Assembly: GCF_003668565.1 (NCBI RefSeq)
Contig: NZ_RCWJ01000002.1
Span: 310,001-374,000, forward strand
Direction of reading: 5' to 3'
Length of the DNA: 64,000 bases
Source of the DNA: Mycetocola zhadangensis
GTDB taxonomy: Bacteria; Actinomycetota; Actinomycetes; Actinomycetales; Microbacteriaceae
Below, one piece after another: positions 1-8,269 of the stretch. A program made the position numbers and the translations under genes. A model generated the notes under the pieces. That model ran no database searches. It worked only from the letters and a program-made list of their open reading frames with translations, and was not told the DNA's origin. Every line of letters starts with the position of its first letter. Position 1 is the first letter of the stretch.

Positions 1-2
1 CG

Positions 3-203
3 GTTGGTCACGGTGATGTGCCATGGGAGAACGCGTTCCGGATGATGAATGCGATCGGTTACGACGGGCCGCTGTCTGTCGAGTGGGAGGACGCCGGTAT
101 GGATCGCCTCGTTGGTGCGCCCGAGGCGCTCGAGTTCGTGCGGAAGTTCGCCTTTCCGGCGCCGGCGGCCGCGTTCGACGCGGCGTTCAGTACGAAAAAC
201 TGA
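3..203 (+). CDS. Sugar phosphate isomerase/epimerase, C-terminal fragment
   Basis: The frame is open from base 3, so only the last 66 residues are visible and the start lies outside the window. They read like the end of a xylose-isomerase-like TIM barrel (AP endonuclease 2 superfamily): a GHGDVPW turn, then a strand ending in SVEWED, where this family places metal-binding His and Glu residues. Such cytoplasmic enzymes isomerise or epimerise sugars or inositols. The ROK repressor at 592-1791 may belong to the same sugar locus, which is inference. The substrate cannot be read from this fragment. Confidence 0.75.
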   Translation, partial: VGHGDVPWENAFRMMNAIGYDGPLSVEWEDAGMDRLVGAPEALEFVRKFAFPAPAAAFDAAFSTKN

Positions 204-204
204 C

Positions 205-360
205 TCGATCGGTCACGAACGGTCGTTTCTGCAATCGATCGGTCCGAGAAGGTCGTTCGTTTTGCGTGGAACGACCCTTTGGGCCGACTCGATTTCGTGA
301 GTGACCCTTTGGGCCGACTCGATTTCGTGAGTGACCCTTTGGGCCGACTCGATTTCGCGT
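205..360. repeat. 30-bp tandem repeat block
   Basis: Three contiguous 30-bp units with core ACCCTTTGGGCCGACTCG lie at 271-300, 301-330 and 331-360. Unit 1 differs from unit 2 only in its first two bases, and unit 3 only in its last three. Just upstream TCGATCGGTC occurs at 205-214 and again at 235-244, also 30 bp apart, so an older, more diverged copy of the array may be present. There are no spacers between units, so it is not a CRISPR. The block starts right after the stop codon of the isomerase gene. Function unknown. Confidence 0.9.
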
Positions 361-591
361 GGTGGTCGGTGGACCGAGTTGGCCGGCGCGTTCGGGCGGC
401 CCGAGTGGTGTGAATGCCACACGCCGTCGTAGCGCCAGCTGAGTTGCCGAACTTCGTCGTTCGTGGGCGCACCCAACGGCAAAGTGGGTCTGTTCAGCGG
501 GTGCAACCGATTCTCGATGGCTCGAGGCGCGTGCGGTCGGCGAAACCCGCGAGCGGATGCCACGGGGTGGCGTGCGAAACGCAGCGTGGGT
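361..591. other. Gene-free stretch between isomerase and ROK gene
   Basis: No reading frame here has believable protein composition or a ribosome-binding site. The two flanking genes converge on this stretch, so transcription termination would be expected in it, but I see no strong hairpin with a T-run. Confidence 0.5.
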
Positions 592-1791
592 TTACCTCGC
601 GGTGGCGTCCGCGAGGTCGACCACCATGGCCTCGACGCTCTCAGGGGAGAGCACGTGGTGGATCGCCAGCAGGCTCGCGCCCAGGACGGCCGCGTTCGCG
701 CCAACGCTCGACTGGGTGATCTGCAGGTGCTGGGTCGCGAGCGGCATCGAGCGGGCATAAACTACCTCGCGCACGCCGGCGATGAGGTGCTCGCCCGCTT
801 GCGCCATGGCGCCGCCGACCACGATGACCGAGGGGTTGATCAGGCTGATGCAGGCCGTGAGCACCTCGCCGAGGTCGCGCCCCGCCTGGCGTACGGCCTG
901 GATGGCGTCGAGGTTGCCCGAACGCACGAGGTCGATGACGTCCTGACTCGAGGGTGTCGCGACGCCGAGCGAGTGCGCGAGGGCCGGACCCGACGCCAGT
1001 GCTTCCAAGCAGCCGGTGTTGCCGCAGTGGCAGAGCGTACCGCTGTCTCGTGACACCCGAACATGGCCGAGGTCGCCGGCCACTCCCTGGGCGCCGCGTT
1101 GCAGCATCCCCCCGGAAATCACACCGGCACCGATGCCCGTCGCGACCTTCACAAAGATGAGGTGATCAACCTGTGGCCAGGCCACCTCGCGCTCGCCGAG
1201 CGCCATGATGTTGACGTCGTTATCGACGAGCACTGGCACGTGAAAGTGCGTGCCGAGCCAGGCGGGTACATCGAAGTTGTCCCAGCCGGGCATAATCGGC
1301 GGGTTGATCGGGCGGCCGCTGGAGTGCTCGACCGGTCCGGGCAGGCCAACGCCGATCGCGAGCAGGTCGCTGGGCGATCGACCAGCCGTGGTGAGGAGGC
1401 TGTCGCCTGCGTCAATCACCCAATTGAGCACGGCCTCCGGCCCTCGGGTGACCTCAATCGCGGCTGTGTCTTCGCTGAGCGGGTGGCCGGTGAGGTCGCT
1501 CACGGCGATCCGCACGTGCGTGGCCCCGATGTCGACGGCGAGCACGACCCTGTTGCCGGCGCGCAGCGCGAACTGCGACGACGGGCGGCCACCAGTGGAT
1601 GGGGCTGTCTCGGCCGGCCCGATCAGGCCGAGTTGGGTGAGCGAGTCGATGCGCAGCGCAACAGTGGAGCGTGCCAACCCGGTGAGCGTGGCGAGCTCGG
1701 TGCGAGTGCGCGGTCGACCGTCTCGCAGAATTTGGAAGATATCGCTCGTCGCACTCGATCCGAGCGCTCCTCCGGGACTTATGTCGACCAT
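592..1791 (-). CDS. ROK-family transcriptional repressor
   Basis: 399 residues. The first 70 or so form a winged helix-turn-helix (TELATLTGLARSTVALRI). The rest is the ROK sugar-kinase fold: phosphate-binding VLAVDIGATH near residue 85, GVGLPGPV near 148, GDLGH, and the zinc motif CHCGNTGCLE. HTH-containing ROK proteins bind a sugar and release operator DNA of uptake or catabolic genes, so this is a regulator rather than a plain kinase. The ATG at 1791 is chosen; an in-frame TTG at 1803 would add four residues, and neither has a convincing ribosome-binding site. It is divergent from the glycosylase gene at 1884. Confidence 0.92.
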   Translation of the reverse strand: MVDISPGGALGSSATSDIFQILRDGRPRTRTELATLTGLARSTVALRIDSLTQLGLIGPAETAPSTGGRPSSQFALRAGNRVVLAVDIGATHVRIAVSDLTGHPLSEDTAAIEVTRGPEAVLNWVIDAGDSLLTTAGRSPSDLLAIGVGLPGPVEHSSGRPINPPIMPGWDNFDVPAWLGTHFHVPVLVDNDVNIMALGEREVAWPQVDHLIFVKVATGIGAGVISGGMLQRGAQGVAGDLGHVRVSRDSGTLCHCGNTGCLEALASGPALAHSLGVATPSSQDVIDLVRSGNLDAIQAVRQAGRDLGEVLTACISLINPSVIVVGGAMAQAGEHLIAGVREVVYARSMPLATQHLQITQSSVGANAAVLGASLLAIHHVLSPESVEAMVVDLADATAR

Positions 1792-1883
1792 CAGGCAATT
1801 CAACCACAGCCAACGAGCATATGTTGCGAGGCTTCGTCATATCTGCGGGAGGCGAGCCGGGTTAGCCGGGTTACCCTCGAAGG

Positions 1884-2780
1884 GTGTCCGACGCAGTTCT
1901 CGCCCCACCCGTGTTGCTGACGCGCGCCGACTGGCAGGCGCGCGAGGTGACGCACGCCGAGCGGGCCGACGCGATCACCGCCGACTGGCGGGCGCGGGTG
2001 CGAAGCGGCCAGAAGCATCCGATCGAAGACTTCCTCTTCACCTACTACCCGGTCAAGCCCACCCACCTGCGCCGCTGGCACCCGGGCGCCGGCGTCGCAC
2101 TCGAGGACGCTGGCGATTTCGAGCGCACCGCCTGGCGCTGGTATCGAACGGATGCCATCGGCTCGGTTTCCGTCGACGCCGCGGCTTTTCTTGCGGCTAA
2201 GAAAGCATCCGTCGATTTCATCGAGAAGCTGCTGACCCGGACGGCAGCCAGGGTCGGGCAGTTCGGGTGTTTCGGCCTGCACGAGTGGGCGATGGTTTAC
2301 CGGAGGGGTGACCACCGGCACGACGTGCCGCTGCGGCTCGGGCAGAGCGGCACCGATGAGGTTGTCGAATCGCACCGCATCGGCTGCTCGCACTTCGACG
2401 CGTTCCGCTTCTTCACGCCGGAGGCAGTACCGCTGAACCGGTTGAGTCCGACGAGGGACAATCAGCCAGAGCTCGAGCAGCCCGGCTGCCTGCACGCCGG
2501 GATGGACGTGTACAAGTGGGCGATCAAGCTCGGCCCGCTCGTGCCCGGTGAGCTCCTGCTCGACGCGTTCGACCTGGCGCGGGACATCCGCTGGCTCGAC
2601 ATGCGTGCATCGCCGTATGACGTGTTGGAGTGGGCGGGGGAGCCCGTCGCGATCGAGACACCGGAAGGGAAAGCCGAGTACGTGCGCCAGCAGCGAGCGT
2701 TCGCCGACCGGTCGAACGCGCTGCGCTCCCGTGTCGTCGACGCGATTCGCGACGCACGCACCGTCGCCCTCACTGGATGA
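1884..2780 (+). CDS. Putative 3-methyladenine DNA glycosylase (actinobacterial type)
   Basis: 298 residues, matching from memory a conserved actinobacterial protein annotated as 3-methyladenine DNA glycosylase. Recognisable blocks are HPIEDFLFTYYPVKPTHLRRW, here the segment after residue 45, GCFGLHEWAMVY near 130, SHFDAFRFFTPEA near 175 and the C-terminal YDVLEWAGEPV. No classical helix-hairpin-helix glycosylase motif is visible, so the repair function rests on family annotation only. The GTG at 1884 is used; a TACCCT box at 1872-1877 ends six bases before it and there is no ribosome-binding site, so a leaderless mRNA is likely. Confidence 0.75.
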   Translation: MSDAVLAPPVLLTRADWQAREVTHAERADAITADWRARVRSGQKHPIEDFLFTYYPVKPTHLRRWHPGAGVALEDAGDFERTAWRWYRTDAIGSVSVDAAAFLAAKKASVDFIEKLLTRTAARVGQFGCFGLHEWAMVYRRGDHRHDVPLRLGQSGTDEVVESHRIGCSHFDAFRFFTPEAVPLNRLSPTRDNQPELEQPGCLHAGMDVYKWAIKLGPLVPGELLLDAFDLARDIRWLDMRASPYDVLEWAGEPVAIETPEGKAEYVRQQRAFADRSNALRSRVVDAIRDARTVALTG

Positions 2781-2814
2781 GGGTGCGTCGCGTGCCGCCG
2801 GTCGCCATGTCCCG

Positions 2815-3027
2815 TTCATCGGTCCGTTGCGTCGCCTTTCCCGCGTTTGCACGGACCTAAGGGACGATGAAATCAGGGCTCCTAGTTCATCGGTCCGTTG
2901 CGTCCCGTTATCTTCGTTTCGACGGACCTAAGGGACCGACGAAACGAGGACGCCTAGTTCATCGGTCCGTTGCGTCCACTTTTGTCCGGTGTGCCGGACT
3001 TAAGGGACCGACGAAATCACGGCTCCT
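2815..3027. repeat. Three-copy 71/72-bp hairpin repeat
   Basis: Units begin with TTCATCGGTCCGTTGCGTC at 2815, 2886 and 2958, giving periods of 71 and 72 bp. Each continues to a CGGACCTAAGGGAC-type segment and ends near GGCTCCTAG. Within units 1 and 2 GGTCCGT pairs with ACGGACC across a loop of about 22 bases; unit 3 keeps most of the stem. The flanks are conserved while loop sequences vary. The block fills the 316-base gap between the convergent glycosylase and LysE genes. It contains no plausible gene and no toxin gene is adjacent. Confidence 0.88.
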
Positions 3028-3096
3028 GGCACCTACCCGCACCTGCAGACGCGCGGCACCCCGACAGTTGCCGGCCTGAGGTTTGCGGTGTGAGCG

Positions 3097-3729
3097 TCAG
3101 CTGCGGTTGCCCGTCAGAGCCAGCGTGCCGCCGAGCCCGATCATCAGCACCCCACCCGTGCCGGCCAGCGTGGAGACGCGCCGGGGCGACCGGGCAAACC
3201 ACTGGCGCGCCGTGCCCGCAGCCAGGGCCCATGCGCTGTCGCTCACGAGCGCGATGCATTGGAACACCAGCCCGAGCAGAAGGAGCTGCGCCCACACCGA
3301 CCCGGCGGCCGGGTCCACGAACTGGGGCAGCACCGCGACGAAGAAGGCGATGGTCTTGGGGTTGGTCAGCCCCACGAAAAAGCCCTGCCTGAGCAGCGTC
3401 CCGGTTGGAATGCGCACGGGGGCGAGGTCCTGCAGGTGCCCTCTGCGATGGCGGATCGCCTGAATCCCGAGCCACACCAGGTAGAGCGCCCCAGCGAACT
3501 TGATCGCGGTGAACGCGATGACAGACGACGCCACGATCGCCCCGACGCCGAACGCGACAGCGATCACGGCCGGGATGGTTCCAAGAGTGTTACCCACCAC
3601 GCTGAGCACCCCGGCGCGGCGGCCAAGGGCAATCGACCGTCCGATCACGAACAGAACGCTCGGCCCTGGAACAAGAATGATGACGATCGATGCCAGCGCG
3701 AACGCCAGCAGGGTCGAGGGAGTGATCAT
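3097..3729 (-). CDS. LysE/RhtB-family amino-acid exporter
   Basis: 210 residues, the usual family length, with about six hydrophobic segments. The N-terminus shows the LysE signature: a first helix running into VPGPSVLFVIGRSIALG (residues 20-36), then GRRAGVLSVVGNTLG, and mid-protein QGFFVGLTNPKTIAFF (near residues 114-130). These inner-membrane proteins export amino acids such as lysine, threonine or homoserine; the substrate cannot be assigned from sequence. The gene is monocistronic here and faces the hairpin-repeat block at its 3' side. Confidence 0.9.
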   Translation of the reverse strand: MITPSTLLAFALASIVIILVPGPSVLFVIGRSIALGRRAGVLSVVGNTLGTIPAVIAVAFGVGAIVASSVIAFTAIKFAGALYLVWLGIQAIRHRRGHLQDLAPVRIPTGTLLRQGFFVGLTNPKTIAFFVAVLPQFVDPAAGSVWAQLLLLGLVFQCIALVSDSAWALAAGTARQWFARSPRRVSTLAGTGGVLMIGLGGTLALTGNRS

Positions 3730-3874
3730 GAGCGAAATGTACTCCGTGGGTCGGGCGGCGGCGAGGGGGTTTCAAGGCGCGCACACGGAATAGAGACGCG
3801 CCTCGATGGCCCTGCCGACAGCATCCGCCCGGGACTAAACTGCGGTTCCACATCGCAGTGCAAAGGGGCATCTC

Positions 3875-4306
3875 ATGATTCCGGACATCAACTACTGGGC
3901 GGTTCTCCTCGCCACTCTGTCGAGCATGGTCGTCGGCTCGATCTGGTACACCCCGAAGGTCTTCGGAAACTACTGGATGAAGGCCGCGAACGTCACTCCG
4001 TCCGGCAACTCGAGAGACGCCGTCCGGCCGATTCTGTTGACACTGGTGGTGAGTTTCGTGACGGCGTGGGTGCTCGCGGGCACCACCTACCTGTCGTGGA
4101 ACTTCTACAGCGGCAGCTTCTTCGTCAACGCCCTACTCACCGGCATCATCCTCTGGGCAGGCTTCACGGCCGCACGATTCATCACACATGACGCGTTCGA
4201 CGGTCGCGCGCCAGGACTGACCGTGCTCAATGTCGCCCATGAGTTCGTGACGATCGTAATCATGGCGCTGATTATCGGGGTGTGGCCACCGAACCTCGTC
4301 GGCTAG
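3875..4306 (+). CDS. DUF1761 membrane protein
   Basis: 143 residues with four predicted membrane segments. The opening NYWAVLLATLSSMVVGSIWY and the following YTPKVFG are typical of DUF1761, a family of unknown function. Translation starts at the ATG with AAAGGGG about eight bases upstream; TAAACT at 3836-3841 is a plausible -10 box. Its stop codon overlaps the stop of the convergent TspO-like gene in the palindrome CTAG. Confidence 0.88.
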   Translation: MIPDINYWAVLLATLSSMVVGSIWYTPKVFGNYWMKAANVTPSGNSRDAVRPILLTLVVSFVTAWVLAGTTYLSWNFYSGSFFVNALLTGIILWAGFTAARFITHDAFDGRAPGLTVLNVAHEFVTIVIMALIIGVWPPNLVG

Positions 4307-5109
4307 CGCGTCGCGGTGGTGCGCTCGGGCAGTGGCCGAGGAGCGCGGACCCGAATGATGATGGTCGCGAGAACGAGTGCGATCACAACGACGATCGAGG
4401 CGATGGCCGTCGGGGTCGACAGCAGGTCGCCGGTGAGCCGGCCGACGGCGACCCAGGCGATGCCCCAGCTCAGCGCTGCAGACGGTGCGAGGCGGCCGCG
4501 GCTGTACAGCGCGAGGGCGATGCCGATCACTCCTGCCACGAGGATGAGGAGAACACCCCAGACGTCGGGTGAGATGCCGAACCCGTCAAACCCTGACGCT
4601 GCGAGAACGGCTGCGGTGTTGGCCACCGTTGCGATGGTCACCCAGCCGAGGTAGAGGCCGACGGTTCCGTCTGTCACGATGCCGTCGATGAGGTTGCGGG
4701 GCCTGCTGGCCAGCGTGATGCGGAACGCGCCGATCAGCACAATGAGCAGGATCACAATCACCGGGACGCTGGCCCAGAGCAGATCGAACTGCACACTGAG
4801 AATCCAGGCGGCGTTGAGGATCAACGACAGGGCGATGGGATAGCCGAGCCGGCGGTGCCGAGCTGCCGTGGTCTGCGCGGGGAGCAGCTGCCAGATCGCG
4901 TACGCGATCAGACCGGCGTAGATCACGGACCAGATGCCGAACGCTGGCCCGTCAGGGGCGACAGGTGTTGCGTCTGCAGACAGCGCTCCGCCGGACGCCT
5001 CTGCGATGGGTGTTCCACCGGCGGCGCCCGACCCGATGAACGCCCCGATCAGGGCGATGATGGCGCTGATCAGCACGGCGATCTGGCGTAGTCGGTCGTT
5101 CTGCTTCAT
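4303..5109 (-). CDS. Tryptophan-rich sensory protein (TspO/MBR-like) membrane protein
   Basis: 268 residues with about eight hydrophobic segments. It resembles the long actinobacterial branch annotated as tryptophan-rich sensory protein: PAFGIWSVIYAGLIAYAIWQ in the N-terminal half, LNAAWILSVQFDLLW, and LYLGWVTIATVANTAAVL. TspO relatives bind porphyrins or lipophilic ligands in membranes; no such role is shown for this longer branch. The ATG at 5109 follows GGGGAGGAAAG at good spacing; the frame is open to 5238 but the upstream part has no membrane-protein character. Confidence 0.8.
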   Translation of the reverse strand: MKQNDRLRQIAVLISAIIALIGAFIGSGAAGGTPIAEASGGALSADATPVAPDGPAFGIWSVIYAGLIAYAIWQLLPAQTTAARHRRLGYPIALSLILNAAWILSVQFDLLWASVPVIVILLIVLIGAFRITLASRPRNLIDGIVTDGTVGLYLGWVTIATVANTAAVLAASGFDGFGISPDVWGVLLILVAGVIGIALALYSRGRLAPSAALSWGIAWVAVGRLTGDLLSTPTAIASIVVVIALVLATIIIRVRAPRPLPERTTATR

Positions 5110-5221
5110 GAGCTTTCCTCCCCGAGAACGGCGCGATCCGCGCCGAGTTTCTCCGACCCTAGCAACGGGCGGCACGCGAAAAATCAACCTTTCGAACGGT
5201 GCCGGGATGTGCATAAAGCGA

Positions 5222-5256
5222 GAAAAAACGGATGCCACACCGTGGCATCCGTTTCT
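5222..5256 (-). terminator. Rho-independent terminator after hexapeptide-repeat gene
   Basis: AACGGATGCCAC pairs perfectly with GTGGCATCCGTT across a three-base loop. On the minus strand the stem is followed by a run of six T. It sits 32 bases after the stop of the gene at 5288-5716. The stem is built from the CGGATGCC octamer that is common throughout this window. Confidence 0.85.
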
Positions 5257-5287
5257 CGAATCGGGAATCGAGGTTGAGCGGTCCGCT

Positions 5288-5716
5288 CTACGCAGCGCGG
5301 GTCATGTCGCGTTGTGTCGGTGTGGCGCTTCCACGTGAGTTGGACAGAACCGTGCCGGCAGCGATCGTGCTGTCGCGGTCAACCCGTACACTCCCGCCGA
5401 TCGTCACGTTCTCGCCGATGCGGCAGTGGCTCTCGATTTTCGAGCCGACACCGACGATGGTTCCTGCTCCAACGTGAACGTTGGCGCCGATGAACACACC
5501 TGGCGAGAGAACGACGTCGCGGTCGATCCAGCTGCCGGCTCCGACCCAGCAGCGACCGGCGACTTGCGCGCCTGGTTCGACATATGCCGTTGGGTCGAGG
5601 AAGGTGGTCGGATCAACTTTGGCGGTGGACGCGACGAAGCCGCGCCCGTTGCTGTGGCGACGGTACTTGGCGATGTCGCCCGCGGAGGACTCAATCTCTT
5701 CGAATACTTTGCTCAT
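5288..5716 (-). CDS. Left-handed beta-helix (hexapeptide-repeat) protein
   Basis: 142 residues. From residue 30 on the chain consists of [LIV]-G-x4 hexapeptide turns (TFLDPTAYVEPGAQVAG, then VLSPGVFIGANVHVGAG, then IGENVTIGGSVRVD), the left-handed beta-helix of acyl- and acetyltransferases and gamma-carbonic anhydrases. No substrate-specific domain is present, so it may be a short acyltransferase or a structural helix. AGGAG lies six bases before the ATG. The gene is divergent from the MFS transporter gene and has its own terminator. Confidence 0.8.
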   Translation of the reverse strand: MSKVFEEIESSAGDIAKYRRHSNGRGFVASTAKVDPTTFLDPTAYVEPGAQVAGRCWVGAGSWIDRDVVLSPGVFIGANVHVGAGTIVGVGSKIESHCRIGENVTIGGSVRVDRDSTIAAGTVLSNSRGSATPTQRDMTRAA

Positions 5717-5831
5717 GATCTCCTAACGACGCTGTTCCGTGAAAGGACACGGGTTTTGTGCGCTACCTCAAACAACAGCGCGAAGTCGCAGAGGATTCCT
5801 CCTACTCAGGCACCTGTCAGCTTGGTTGCGG

Positions 5832-5840
5832 TGATAAAAT
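5832..5840 (+). promoter_or_regulatory. Extended -10 promoter element of the MFS gene
   Basis: TGATAAAAT carries both the TG dinucleotide and a TAAAAT hexamer, an extended -10 box. No good -35 hexamer is visible at the usual distance. Expected transcription start is near 5847, about 18 bases before the GTG start of the MFS gene. Confidence 0.6.
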
Positions 5841-5864
5841 TGGGGGTACTCGGCTCGTCACGAT

Positions 5865-7115
5865 GTGGTGCGTAGTCCCTCATCGACTGAAAGCGATCCG
5901 ATCGTGACGCACGATTCTGCCCCAATCTCCCCTGAGAAACTCTGGACACCCCCGTTTGTCCTCGCGGTGCTCGTCAACTTCTTCCTCGCGATGGTCTTCT
6001 ATCTCCTGATGACCACGATGGCGCTGTACGCCGTTCAGCAGTTCGGCGCCTCAGACACCGTGTCAGGGCTCGCATCGAGCACCTTCATCATCGGCGCGCT
6101 CATCGCACGCATTTTCGCCGGCAAGTTTCTCGACTTCGTCGGTCGACGACGGATGCTGATTCTCGCGTTGGTCGTTTACGCGATCGCGGGATTCCTCTAC
6201 GTGCCCGCCGACAACCTCGTGCTTCTTCTCATCATCCGCACGATCCACGGTGTCGCGTTCGGTGCGGCGAGCACCGCGGTCACCGCGTCGGTGATGGGAC
6301 TCATTCCGGCTCGCCGTCGTGGCGAGGGAACCGGTTACTTCGGAGTCTCGACGACCCTGGCTACCGCCATCGGCCCGTTCCTCGCCGTTGTGCTCGCGGA
6401 GTCCGCCACCTACGACGCACTCTTCATCCTCTGCGGCATCTGTGCCGCTGCCGGGCTGGTGTTCTCGCTTTTCCTGAAACTGCCGGAGCGCACGCCGAGC
6501 AAGCAGGAGGTCGCCAACAAGTGGCGCTTCCACCTGAGCGACCTGTTCGAGCCGGCAGCGCTGACCATCGGCGCCGTCATGTTCATCGCGGCCATCGGCT
6601 ACGCCGGGGTGCTCGCGTTCCTGCACTCCTTCGCCGAGAGCGAGAACATGGTGACGGCGGCAAGCGCCTTCTTCCTCATCTACGCGGTCGTCGTGCTGGC
6701 ATCGCGCCTGGTCATGGGGCGCCTGCAGGACAGGTTCGGCGACAACGCTGTGATCTACCCGACCATGCTCTCCTTCGCGATCGGGCTCGCGTTGCTCGCC
6801 TACTCGCCGAACGGCACGGTCCTCGCGATCTCCGCCGTGTTCATCGGCTTCGGTTTCGGCGCACTCATGCCGTGCGCGCAGGCCATTGCCGTGACCATGT
6901 CGCCGCGCCACCGCATCGGCGTCGCCACCTCGACCTTTTTCCTCATGCTCGACGCTGGCATCGGATTCGGTCCCCTCGTGCTCGGCGCACTGCTTCCGGC
7001 GACCGGATTCCACGGAATGTACGGCTTCCTGGCCCTGATGGTCGTGCTGGCAGCGGTGCTCTACCACTTCGTGCACGGCTCGAAGAGCATGGGCCGCACC
7101 CCACTCCCCGCCTGA
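5865..7115 (+). CDS. MFS transporter
   Basis: 416 residues with twelve hydrophobic segments. The loop after helix 2 reads GKFLDFVGRRRML, the major-facilitator signature, and an IPARRRGEGTGYFGVSTTLA stretch follows helix 4, as in drug:H+ antiporters of the DHA1 group. A second signature, GRLQDRFGDNAV, occurs in the C-terminal half. It probably exports a small hydrophobic compound; the substrate is unknown. Two adjacent GTG codons (5865, 5868) can start it and a third lies at 5904; the N-terminus is therefore uncertain by up to 13 residues. Confidence 0.9.
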   Translation: MVRSPSSTESDPIVTHDSAPISPEKLWTPPFVLAVLVNFFLAMVFYLLMTTMALYAVQQFGASDTVSGLASSTFIIGALIARIFAGKFLDFVGRRRMLILALVVYAIAGFLYVPADNLVLLLIIRTIHGVAFGAASTAVTASVMGLIPARRRGEGTGYFGVSTTLATAIGPFLAVVLAESATYDALFILCGICAAAGLVFSLFLKLPERTPSKQEVANKWRFHLSDLFEPAALTIGAVMFIAAIGYAGVLAFLHSFAESENMVTAASAFFLIYAVVVLASRLVMGRLQDRFGDNAVIYPTMLSFAIGLALLAYSPNGTVLAISAVFIGFGFGALMPCAQAIAVTMSPRHRIGVATSTFFLMLDAGIGFGPLVLGALLPATGFHGMYGFLALMVVLAAVLYHFVHGSKSMGRTPLPA

Positions 7116-7116
7116 C

Positions 7117-7160
7117 CCCAAGCCGGCGCGGGGCGTGAGCCGGTTCTTCGACCGCCCGCG
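7117..7160. terminator. Hairpin between convergent MFS and SDR genes
   Basis: GGCGCGGGGC pairs with GCCCGCGCC across about 20 bases in the 47-base gap between the two stop codons. There is no T-run, so if it terminates transcription it would do so through a GC-rich stem typical of Actinobacteria. Confidence 0.45.
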
Positions 7161-7162
7161 CC

Positions 7163-8149
7163 CTAGCTGTCCGAATGGGCGAGCACGCGGCGGGCGAGCA
7201 GCACACCGATTGTCGCGGCGAGCAGTGAACCGAGAATTTTTCTGTTGCCTTCGCGTTGGCGACCGTTCCAGCCGCCGGTCACCGTGGCATCCGTCGTCGA
7301 TGGAGGCGAATAAAGCGCACCGCGCGTTCGAGGCGCCGCCGTGGTCATCGACAGGTGGGTCTTGTCGGTCTGCTGGGCCATCTGCGCTTCGATCACGGCC
7401 GGGGTCTTGCGGTGCTGGGCGACGAGGGTCTTCGCGATCGGCCCGCCGGCGATGAGTTCGTTTTGGGGCTTTTTCGACACCTTCACGATGGCTTTCGCCA
7501 CGATGTCCGGCGCGTACACGGGCGGCATCGCCAGCACTTCGCGGCCCGTGTAGTTCGCGGCGTGACGGAAGAATGGCGTGTCGATGGTTGCCGGCAGGAT
7601 CGTCGACACCGAGATGTGCTTCTGCTTCGCAAGCGCGAGCTCCGACCTCAGGCTCACGCTCAGCGCGCGCACCGCGGCCTTCGCCATGCCGTACGGCGCC
7701 GTGTACGGCTGCGGCACTTCGCCGACAATCGACGCGACGTTGACGAGACTGCCGTGCCCCTGTTTCGTCATAACGCCGAGGGCGGCCTTGGCGCCATAGA
7801 TGTAGCCCATCAGATTGACATCGAGAACACGACGGATGTCATCGAGCGGCATCTCGAGGAATGGTGCGAATACGGAGACAGACGCGTTATTCACCCACAC
7901 GTCGATCGTGCCGAAGGTGTCGACGGCACGGCGGGCGAGCGCCTGCACCTGTCCGGCGTCGGTCACGTCGGTCTGCACGGCCAGTGCTTTTCCTCCCGCT
8001 GTCTCGCACTCGACGGCGAGCTCGGCAAGCGCCTCGGACCGGCGGCTGGCGAGAACGACGGCGGCGCCGCGCTTCGCGAAACGGAGGGCTGTCGCTCGGC
8101 CGATGCCGCTCGACGCCCCTGTGATGACTACTACGGTTCCCGAGAACAT
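7163..8149 (-). CDS. SDR-family oxidoreductase with C-terminal membrane tail
   Basis: 328 residues. Residues 1-250 are a classical short-chain dehydrogenase: TGASSGIG cofactor loop, NNAS, catalytic Ser within NVASIVGEV and the YGMAK Tyr-x3-Lys pair. The last 80 residues are an unusual extension with a proline/threonine-rich linker and a hydrophobic segment (LGSLLAATIGVLLARRVLA) that could anchor it to the membrane. The substrate is unknown. The ATG at 8149 has GAAGGGAGAA upstream and is preferred over the upstream in-frame codon at 8191. Confidence 0.9.
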   Translation of the reverse strand: MFSGTVVVITGASSGIGRATALRFAKRGAAVVLASRRSEALAELAVECETAGGKALAVQTDVTDAGQVQALARRAVDTFGTIDVWVNNASVSVFAPFLEMPLDDIRRVLDVNLMGYIYGAKAALGVMTKQGHGSLVNVASIVGEVPQPYTAPYGMAKAAVRALSVSLRSELALAKQKHISVSTILPATIDTPFFRHAANYTGREVLAMPPVYAPDIVAKAIVKVSKKPQNELIAGGPIAKTLVAQHRKTPAVIEAQMAQQTDKTHLSMTTAAPRTRGALYSPPSTTDATVTGGWNGRQREGNRKILGSLLAATIGVLLARRVLAHSDS

Positions 8150-8269
8150 CGGTTTCTCCCTTCGAGTCGCACCGGTTGGCGCGTGATTCAACGGTGCGCG
8201 CGGCGGGGTTCCGCGGTCAAGCGGTGGTGCGGTGCGGATTGATGGGCTACGTGCGCTGTCGCGGGTGCG

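Noticed and set aside
271-360. CRISPR-like array
   Set aside because: Units are directly contiguous with no spacers and there are no cas genes, so it is a plain tandem repeat.
213-758. 181-codon minus-strand frame over the 30-bp repeats
   Set aside because: Its repeating peptide simply mirrors the DNA repeat, and its start lies inside the ROK gene in another frame.
2815-3027. ToxI-like RNA antitoxin repeats
   Set aside because: The repeat period is too long and no ToxN-like gene is adjacent.
6063-7121. 352-codon frame antisense to the MFS gene
   Set aside because: Extremely rich in His, Glu, Arg and Gly, the typical shadow of a membrane-protein gene in high-GC DNA.
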